Source: Glandiceps talaboti (taxonomy: Eukaryota > Hemichordata > Enteropneusta > Spengelidae). Taken from it: DNA of 64,000 nt. The translations under genes and the position numbers were made by a program. The first letter of the stretch is position 1, and each line of letters opens with the position of its first letter. The notes below the pieces were generated by a model. It saw only the letters and a program-made list of their open reading frames with translations. It was not told the origin of the DNA and searched no databases. This document shows positions 45,932 to 57,000 of this stretch, in pieces. Location: NCBI RefSeq assembly GCF_964340395.1, contig NC_135555.1, forward strand, positions 8,566,931 to 8,630,930, written 5' to 3'.

Positions 45932-48900
45932 CTATTATCATCTTACAGCTGAAGTTATGCCAGTCATGTTTACATGGCAACTCTTGGACAAATGACGAAA
46001 TGATGAAATGATGAATTCACGTAACACAACACCTCTGGGAGCAGTGATACAAACTACCTAATTTAGCAACTCTGGGACAATTCACAAGGAATCACATTCT
46101 ATATAGTGCTTCAACTACTCTCAGATACTTGATATCATTAGCAGTGATAAATTTCACAGCTTTCACTGTTTCAGTGTCATACAAGAGCCCTCATGGGGCC
46201 TTCTTGGGAAATGTTCACTATTATCAGAGAGACATACACTGATATGGGCTGTATTGGGAATAGAAAGTACCAAACACAAAAGACTACTTGTTTATGTTAA
46301 TTTTACCTGTATAAAATAGCTATGACTTGTATGTATATCTCATTGCATTATTAAGACGATAGATGTCACTTGGGAATGACAGGACAGTAATTGTCCTGCG
46401 TATATATATTGCCTCAATCCATAATATTTTCAACAATTTATGAATATTTTAAACTTGTATGGTATGTTTAATAGCTACTAGCCTGTAAAACATTTACATG
46501 TACATTTACATTTATTATTACTATTGTTGTCACTACCTTCACTATTTCAACCACATCGATGTTATCTATCACATCAAAAATAAAGAACATTTGACTTGAC
46601 TTGACTTTACAATGTATTCAAACTAGGGAGTTATAGTCTGGGTTAGCTTAGGAATTGGACCCCCTAGCATACACTACATTTGTATAATTGAGAATGAGAG
46701 GCCACTGTTTTATGCATGTCCCCATGCATGACGACAATGCAAGGGATGATCACATGATGTCACACAAGCTCAATACATGAACTTCATTTGTTTAGGGAGG
46801 GGTTCTGGCATCAATGTGATTGCTGAACTTCATTTTCACACTTCTAATTACACTATCATCAAATTTAGAAATCTTTTTCACACCTTCAATGATAACAGGT
46901 TCTGTGTTACTACTGAGATGTTGATAAGTTGATTAAAATTTACTTCTAGTGTGATATACAGTACTGGGTTGCCACTAAAAATTTTATTGTGTTTACTATG
47001 TTTTCAATTGCATCGATAAAAGTGGTGTGACAGCTACAATTGTCATCATGGTTTACACCATATATAAACGTGTCAATGTCACACTTGTGAACATTCGCTT
47101 TAATAGGGGGAAAATGCGGGGTTTTTGGCCTAAACGAATGAAGCTCGTTTATTGAGCTTGGGTGACTTTGTGCGATCATCCCTAACTTTTTTAGGAAGAC
47201 ATTAGAGTATTGGCATTCCAGTCACCTATAACCTCTAACAATAACAATGAAAATCTTTGAATACACCATTTCCTCAATTGCATCAGTCTTTATAACTTAT
47301 TACTTACTATATTGAATATATTATCATCACAATTCCTTACTTTAGGAGGAGATAAAAGATATCTCTGTTTTGAAGCAATTAATTCTTCAAAATCATCATC
47401 AGTTTTATACAAAGTACGACCAGTTGTACGACATCCATGTCTAGAGGTAGTCTAAGAATGATACTGAATATACCAGTATGTAATATGTGAACATCATAAA
47501 AACAATTCTCTGTAGCCTTGACAAAACTATTTCAGTTAAGATTAATGATGAACTCTTTGTTGTGTTTAATATATATATATCTTGATTAATATTTTGAACG
47601 TATGATTAAAAAGTGTTACTATGGCAATAATTAAGTATAGGCCTAGTGCTTTATGAAGGATACAGTATGATCAATACTCCAACAACAGTACTTGATAAAT
47701 CATGGCATTGGATTATGTTTGCAGGTGCACTGGTATATTATCAGATATATGAGTTAGATAGCATCGTCAGATATGTAACTTAATATTCTAAGGATTAGTA
47801 AAAGTATTGGTGATTGATTGTGCTGTCATACAGCAGTATACGGTATCCTGACTATGTGACTGTATATCATTTTATTAATATCATACTGATATGAATGAGA
47901 AAAATTGTAATAATCTACCAAAGGAGTTAATTTGAGGTCGTAATGTTTGCAGGTTCTGTATGGCTTTTCATCCAAGGTAAAATCAAAAACATAATTTTAT
48001 TCCGAATTCATATGTACATTTGTTGATAGCTATAGCTAGGATACTGTATTTTCACATGGAAACTATTTTTTGCTATCTCAGCGACACAGCTGACTGCTAG
48101 TTGTTATCAATATAAAATGAACTCTCAATTATTGTAAATGTTGATAGTGATTAGTATCTAGACTTAATGTCTCCATCTGTACACACTGATTTATCAGCAG
48201 CATAGCTGTAAAATACATTAATGGTAGAGTGCCTCAAGAACACATTTCCCTGAAAATTAAAGTGCTTCCATTTTTTCCAAACTTTGCCATATTATACAAA
48301 AGCTGTTCCTGGTCCTTTGGAAATAACAATTTTCGGGGGTTCAACTTCTTGTTTTTCAAAGAAATTGATAATCTTTTACTTTCCACACAGTTAATTAACA
48401 TACTGAGTATTTGGTGGCCATATTGGATTCTAAAATGACTAAAAAATGTTATCACATTTTGACCGTTATTTCAAATATTTGTACAGTGACCCCTGATTTT
48501 ATTCATTTGAGAAAAGGTTGCAGTAATTTTCTTCAACAATTTAGTAAAAGCAAAGGTCATTCTACGTAAATCGATCAGTAGCAGGTCTTTGGTTTCCTGA
48601 CTGAGTACATAGTGGTGATAGTGATACTGATAGTCATATCAACATTTCATTCTGTTAAAGTAGACAACTATTATAAATATGTCAACATTTATCTACTGAT
48701 ATATAAATGTTTATGACTTGTAAATATATACAACAGATGTGGACAGTGATTTTGTTATGGGTGGTATCAAAGTACATAAAAGTCTACATGAGTTCCCCAG
48801 TTATTCTACCAGAATTGAATCAATATCTAACATATGGCCAAATATGCCAGTTTTACCAGATTTCCCCATTTCTGTTACCATGCATGGTTTCAATACCTTT

Positions 48901-51900
48901 AAGCATAAACACTTTTAGAGATAAGTGGCCAACGCATATATATGTGAGATATACTCACCCACAGAAATTTGAAGTGGCCATATGGATGAGGATTGGGTAT
49001 TTATTTTTGGATTTTTAATTTTTGAAACAATTTTATGATGGCTTCCTACTTGTAAAATCAATGTGAAACAACATAATGGCAAGTCCTTGTTTGAACTCAG
49101 TATAAAATTACATGAGATAAATAAATGTGTAAAGTGTTTGTTACTGTATGTACAATAACAATACATTTTTACACATTTGTTAGCTTTTTGCAATGTAATG
49201 AGTTACAAAGACAGACTTGGTCAATGTTATGTCACATAGATTTTTCAAGAAAAAATCCAAATTAAATAGCCAATCCTTATCCATATGGCCACTTTAAAAT
49301 ACAAGTAACCTTCCCTTCTGTACACAGTAGTCATCACAAATATCACATTTTCACAAAGATATCTGCTATAATAATTACAAAATGTATGGATACACATGTA
49401 CAAGGAAGGGCAGGTGCACTGCTGTGTTAAGAGATACCAACCACACATGTATCAGAGGTTTACCATAAATCACAGCAGTTGAATTCCTGGCATCCTGCCC
49501 AGATGATCAAATTGAAACCTTATAGCTTATTTTAGTACTTTTAATCGTAGTAATTATGTGACTGTGCACTTTGCTGTGTCCATGGTATTAAAGTGACAAC
49601 CCTCCCAGACATACTTAACCTTTAAGAATACAGTTTCAAATTAATACCACAGCATACTGTGTCCATGAAAGTGACAACTGTCCTACACACTTGTACCAAT
49701 TCACAGGCTATACTGTGTCCATAAAGGTGACAACCCTCCAACACATTTGTAAGCTGTAGCAAGGCAAGGAATACAGTATCAAATTAATACCACAGGCTAC
49801 TGTGTCAATAAAAGTGACAACCTTCCTATACACTTGTGGTATGGAACAGGCACCATGATGCTTTGGGTGAGTCACCTCACTCTTTCGCCTTCCTGTCCCA
49901 TTCCTTTGTCTACAAAATACATCCCAGTATTCTTGCTAGGACAGGAGAACTGTCAGTCACAGACAACAAATACAATGTGAGTTTATTACAACTGTAATGT
50001 AATACATTTATAAGAAAATAACTGTTCAGCTTCTTTTAATTTGCATGATATTAAATTAAAGTTTCAAGTTCTGGTCTGTTTTGAATTTCTAGTTTACTGT
50101 AGCCACTTTGTACCAAAAATCTTAGATATGATCGACTTTGAATTTATTCAGATGATTATTTTGTGAAAAATTAATCTTTGCTTCCAATATTCAAAATTCA
50201 TCCCTCTAACCAATGACATGACAGGAAACACTTCCCCCCATCCGTAACATGTAAGTGCAAGTGTGTGGGTGTACTTGGGGGTATTTGTCAAGTGTTTGCT
50301 GTGTTCTTATCATTGCATCAAAAACCCAAACCAGCATGCCAGTGTAACTACTAAATATCTCCACATTGAAACTCACACATCATGGGATGCTGTAACAAGT
50401 TTCTTTTCAAAAAGAAATTTACTTGCTGTGTATGATATACAGTGGTTATTACAAACTCCTTCTACATATAGATATTGTCAATGTTGTACTGCATTTTATG
50501 AACATCAATACAAGTAATAATGTAATACTAAATTGAATTATCTAGACACTGTATATAAAGTTTGGCTACTGTATTATTCAATCTCTGAATACTTGTCATT
50601 CTACAATCTCATCTAATTATTCTTTAGAAACCTGTGAATCTCAGGGTGTTTATCAACACATAGTGGTTTTTTTCTCTCTATACATTACATCGAGTGCTTC
50701 AATGCTAGTTGTCATATAGAATTTAACATTTAGATGACATGACAATAACAAATATATTCCATGTGTAGCAAACAACATATTTCAACCAGACACAAACCAG
50801 TCAATATACTGATGTGAAATTGATACTTTATAAAAAATGCATCCTATTATATATAAGAGAAAGTCAATTTAGCAGTACCTGGAAATCGTTAAGCATTCAA
50901 TTTGATCCTTACTTATAGTAAACTGAGATAAATTACCACATCTCAATTCATTCTACATCAAATGTTTCAATAAATTTTAATTTCCAATAAAGCTGACAAA
51001 TTGGTGATAAGATAATTTCCTGATCATAAAAACCTAACAGACTTATTGTGTTGGCAAGAAATTCAATCAGTACATATAATATGTATGCTACTCAGTTGAA
51101 TGGAGATTAAAGTGTCTGTGTAAACACTTCAACACAAAGAATCCATTAGCCCATATAGACTCTAAGTCGTAGCATATTATACTTTTAATATGACTTCCCA
51201 ACATTTTTCTTCATTCAGCAAAGGGTATTAATACAAGTGTCCTGAGGGGCCTTCTCTGTTCAGGTAAAAATACTGATAAAACTTTAATAATCAAATTAAT
51301 GTAGTCATGAGTATTTTCAGGCTGAATAAAGAAAAATACTGCTATAAAATATGAAAGCAAAATTCATGAAAATAATGGGAAAAGTAATGACTTTGACTAA
51401 TATAGTAAATTTGTTGTAAAGTAGAATGACAAGGATATAAATCCCATAGTTTTGGTTTGAATGTATTCAATTTGGTTTGCATATACAGCATTGCTATCAA
51501 ACTCACAACTACCAACATGGTGGACTAGACTGAAGATTTCTTCACTGTCTATGATTCTATAGTCATAATTATATGTGTACTAATTCATCTACTGAGTCTT
51601 GTATGCCAGATATAAAAGGGAAAACTTAGTTTTTGAAGTCTTTTCATCACCTAGATTGATGGACTTAGTTTACAACAGCTATAATTTACATGACACAATT
51701 ATAGGTAAAAAATACCCCATCACTATTTATACTTTATAGGTATCAGTGCTTGCATTGGTGTGCACAAATAGTGTTGGTATTTATAATATTACTGCAGTGC
51801 AATACTGAAAAACATTATTGCACACCTGTATATACGTGATTTCCATGTTCAACAAATCACATGAATACACACTTGAATTAAAAAAAAAAAAAAATATTTT

Positions 51901-53958
51901 GATTTTAACAAACCCTACGACATATAAGAGTTTCATGTATCTTATTTAGGGTATAGTTGCATTCAGACTTGTGATAGTTTTTTTTCCGATCACTACACAC
52001 TTATGAAGGTATATATGGCTACAAATAATACTACATGTACTGCAAGCACTTGTGTAAATACTGAAAGTACACCACACTTGAATTCATGCATCATGGAGTC
52101 CTGTTTATGTGTGATCATGCATACAGTGGAAGACAGCAAGAAATGTTTTACATATACATTGCTTTCTAATAACGATGCATAGCCTTAGGTTTACTCTGAT
52201 GACGTTAACTTCCTGGTTTCCTCTCATCATTATCTAGTCATAAAGTCAAAGATGTCATTAAAAAACACCTTTATCATGCCGTTGAAGGGATAGCTCCAAT
52301 CTTGTGAGTCTCTATTTTTCACACCTGCAGTTATAGCCAAGGATAACCAAATGCATATAATTGTGTTATCAGTAATCTATAAAAATGAAATCTCCATTGA
52401 AGAGTTGCTGGGGATACAATCTATTTCAATTGGATTGCCAGAGAGACTGATAATTTATGCATGAAATCTGAGGTAACCATATCCCCGTAGGAGTAGACAT
52501 CTACTCAGCTGCATGATTATCATGTTTTGCAATGCTTACTACTTCATGTACAGCTAATACTATAGGGCATTACTTTCTATTGAGTTTGCCATTTTTATTT
52601 TACTTATGAAGTAGATACAATGTGGTAAAAGCAATGTTGAAATCTAATGGGTAAATGGATAAAATAGCACCAATAGTGTCAAACACTGTTGTGTCATTAT
52701 TACTACATATGAATACATGAGGCAACTAGTACCTTCTGTGGGTTTAGTATTAGGTAAAAGACAACAACAAATTTAGTAGCAGCTACATACTGTTCAAATC
52801 AGTCACATTATTTGACATAATTCTGTCCACATACAGAACAAGAATTAAAAACAACTTTTCAAAAATTTAAATTTTTTATCATTAGCTTTTCGCCAAGTCC
52901 CATGTCCATACAATATTGTCATTAGCTTTTAGCTAAATCTCAGGGATATATCTTACAATCAAATCAATAATATCTTATGATGGGTTTCAAAATATCATCA
53001 CTTTTCTCATCCAAATATCAAATATTCATAAACTCAATATAAAAATCATAATCATGACAATTTTCTTAATCCATTTATGAAAAATTTACTATGTATACAG
53101 CAGAACCAAGACAATTTGTTTTAAATTTCAATCAGTGGTGTTACAAGACATTATTCCCTTGCCACTATATCAGGTAACTGTTGTATCCCCTTGGCTATGG
53201 CGGGTATATTACAAAAGTCATTTAATATTCAAATCTTTTAAAACTCTATGTTGGACTCGAGGCCAGAGTATCAATTTTACTAATTTGCAGACATAGATAA
53301 TGTGATGTCTGTAATATTGATGTTCTCAAGACACAGTTTGATAAAACAAAGTAGTTTTAAATCAACCATGTCCAAGTTTTAAAACCTTTTATGATGAGGT
53401 GTCTTATCTGTGATATTTTGATGGGTTAAATTCACCTAAAACTATATTAGACAATGATAATGTGTCTACAGTTATGAAACTTGTTTAAAAATAGCGCCAA
53501 TGGTGTTTTAGTACAACTGGTACAATTAGAGCAATGATTGGCAGACAGACTGACACTTTATCATGGCTATACCACAACTCAACCTAACTGTTTAGTTGCA
53601 TTAAAAAATGTCACCAAACAGCATCAAGCAGAGATCAATAATGGTGCTATAGATAATCAAGTATAAATTACCAAAAAAGATTTAATGATATCATTACAGC
53701 AATAAAATAATAAATTCCTCACTTGAGTCACAATGGAAGATATGTTTTACCAAACAAATCACATGCATTCATTTCCTATCTACATGTATAGAAGCACTCC
53801 AAATATCTAAGTCCCCACCAAATACCAAGACTATTGATCTGGTGGTTTTTGACTTTAAGTTGTTCACATTAACACATGCAAGCACGCACGCATGCATGCA
53901 CGCATGCACGCACTCACACACGCGCGCGCACGCACGCACGCACGCACGCACACGCGCG

Positions 53959-54021
<63 letters not shown>

Positions 54022-57000
54022 CTGACCCAGTTCAGTAACAGTGCTACTAATCTTTGGTTAAAGCAACAAAATCTTAGCATATTTTTATAACCTCATTTCC
54101 CAGTGAAAATAACTTTTATTCTTCATCAATGCCTTACTACTATAAATACTAGGCAACAGAGTCTAAAATTGTATTCCTCACACTCATTAAAACTCAGCAC
54201 TATCTTCACCTCCATTATCCACTGGCAACCACAGAATACATTTACACAAAGTACTGGGCAATTAGTAAGTAACAGCAAAATTGCTTATTTATGTATTCTA
54301 CATACGTCCATGAGAAGATTGGTCTCAGACAGGCTTCATTTGGATGGAATATTCAGTGAAAAAAATCATTACTTACATAATTTTTGTCTAAACGTTTACT
54401 CAAACATTAATTACAGAATGAATTCAGATAAAATACTACTGAAAATATCATACTTTTATGGGAAAATTAATACTACTGTGTAGGGTGTCTGTGATGGAAA
54501 ATTGAGAAAAACTTATACTTTACATAAAAACTTTAAATAAACTATTCTTTAAGTAGAAAATTTCTTTCATACTTTATGGGAAAATTTACAACTACTGAGT
54601 AGAGTTGCTTTGAATGGAAAACTGACAAAAAGTTATAACTTGCATGAAAATTTACTCACTAATTTATGATTGAGTGAATTTAGATGAGATATTGTTACAG
54701 TAGAAAATTTCACATCTTACAGGAAAACTATACAATTGAATGGGTTCAAATGGAAATGTGAAGAAAATTTATGCCTTATGTACATAAAAATTTATCCGCT
54801 ACTAGTCTATTTGAGTTGAAGTAGATGAAATACAAAGTAAAAATGTTCATGTCCATGAAAAAATCAACAACTATTGAGTAAGAGTGTCTTTTGGATACAA
54901 TATTGATTCATGATGTAAAGTTAGATGAAATTTAAACACTAAAATGCAATTTGATATCTTCAGGAAATGTACCAATCTTAGATTCATCGTGAAAACGTAT
55001 TACCTTTTGTCACAATTTGCAACTAATGAGAAAAGTGGTTGTGAATTTAATGAAACCAGGTAATTTTTATCCACACATCCTACTATGACCTTTACAAAAC
55101 TGACTTTCGTGACATTCTGTATCGGAACTACTTAAAATACATTCTGTAAAGATCACAATTTTATAAATAGTAAATGGTATCAATTTTCAAGGAGACAATT
55201 ACTTCAAAATGTTATCCAGTCATTACATGTACGTACGTACGTACGTACGTACGTACGTATGTGTATGTATGTATGTATGTATGTATGTATGTATGTATGC
55301 ATGCATGCATGTATGTGTATGTATGTGTATGTATGTATGTATGTATGTATGTATGTATGTATGCATGCATGTATGTCTATGTATGTGTGTGCGAGCATGC
55401 AATGTGTACATTCATGTCTGACTGTATGTATGTACATATGTGTATGTCAAATAACAGTTGACGTATATGTAGTATCTGTTCTGACTGCAAATATGGGCTG
55501 AAAACTTAACCACGCAAAATAACCAGATGTAAATAGTGCCAATGGCATTGTAGCACAACTGTATTTGGCTAGGCGTTGTCTTGTATGCAAGGTAAATTTG
55601 CTTACATTTTTGGGAAACTTTATTCACAAGCCTACCCATTTGTGTTGTTATCCTTGAAATATACACCATGTTGCTATGTGTGTGGTCTTTTTGCATACAT
55701 ATTCTAAATGTTTATTTTTTTGCCTATTAATCCCTATTATTATTTTTATGATATACACCATCATTTGGCTGTTGCTATGAGCATGGTCTTGTTGCTAGGC
55801 ATATTTACATACATTTTAAAAATCTTTATTCACTTTAATACCCACCCATCACTGTTATCATTGCAATGTGCATCATAATTTCACTGTTGCTAAGGGCATG
55901 GTCATGGTTGCTAGGGCCAGTTGTGTCAAAATGTTTTTACGTTTCAGTTCAAGATCGAGTCAAGATCCGAATCTGAATAATTATTCACTGCAGAAAGTTC
56001 ATCTTAAATACGGTGTAGACACTCATTTCACTTTTATGTACATAATTTCAAATTTGATAAAGAAAAAAATCCAAACCTTTGAACCAAGTTTGATCAAAAC
56101 TGGCTGAGAATTTATGAGAGGATGGATGCACAGACAACAGAGATAAAAGGAACCTATACTATTCCGATAGTCTCTCTCGTTGTTGCCAACACACTCCCCC
56201 TACATACATTTTATTCTTATCTTTAGGCATCTCAGAATTATCATGTCAAATCCATTCAGGCATGAACTATGAAATCAGGACATTAACATATACATACTGG
56301 CCCTATTCCTTTGCTGTATCACCCTAATTAATCGGACTGCTGTTAGAAATACTATAGGTTACTACAGGTGACGGAAAGAAACCAGGCAAGCAGACATTGA
56401 AATCTGTTGTTACTATTTCTTATTTTTTCTGTAATTTTTACATAATCTTTATCTCAAGTTATTTCCAATCCAACTCAACATAAAAGAAAGAAACAATACA
56501 GGGTACAAGAAGTAAAAGAGGTTACCATTATCAACAAAAATAGAAACAAAGTTGCTTTTAATTTATCTGACAAAGTCAGGACAAGACTGCTGAAATGGTC
56601 TAAAAAAAATCAACTTGCGATTTTGCGAAAGGAAAATCCTGGTTTGATGATAATAAACTATCAGATGTACATAGAGGTGAACAGCTTAGACAGAAAGACT
56701 CGCTGTTCCAAAAGTGCCATTAGCAACAAATTTTTCAGTCTAGTGAACAGCTCTGAGTGCTTGCAGCTTGTATATAGTTCACAATGTGATATAAAGTATG
56801 GACATGCATACTGAGAAGACGATCCATTTTGTCATGGCAATATCTTTTTTTTCCTTTGTACTTACCACAGTGACTGCATCATTGAGTAATGATTCACCAA
56901 ACACCAGAATATACAAAACTTCATTGACGTGAACTTCTTCAAAGACAGCAAGTACTGCTACAGGATCTACAGCAGATATTAAACTGCTGAATACTAAACA

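Larger units (their letters stand above)
45757..56865 (-). other. Largest exchanger intron, 11.1 kb
   Basis: Contains an (ATC)n array, a retroelement-like tail (46530-46612), a dispersed repeat copy, several degenerate tandem repeats, a Z-DNA-prone array and TACG/TATG arrays, all listed separately. A segment at 47060-47190 is GC-richer than its surroundings, with no identifiable feature. No exon recognised. Confidence 0.6.

Noticed and set aside
45783-45980. Poly-methionine frame
   Set aside because: Antisense reading of the (ATC)n array.
55174-55501. Cys/Tyr/Val-rich frames
   Set aside because: Microsatellite artefacts of the TACG/TATG arrays.
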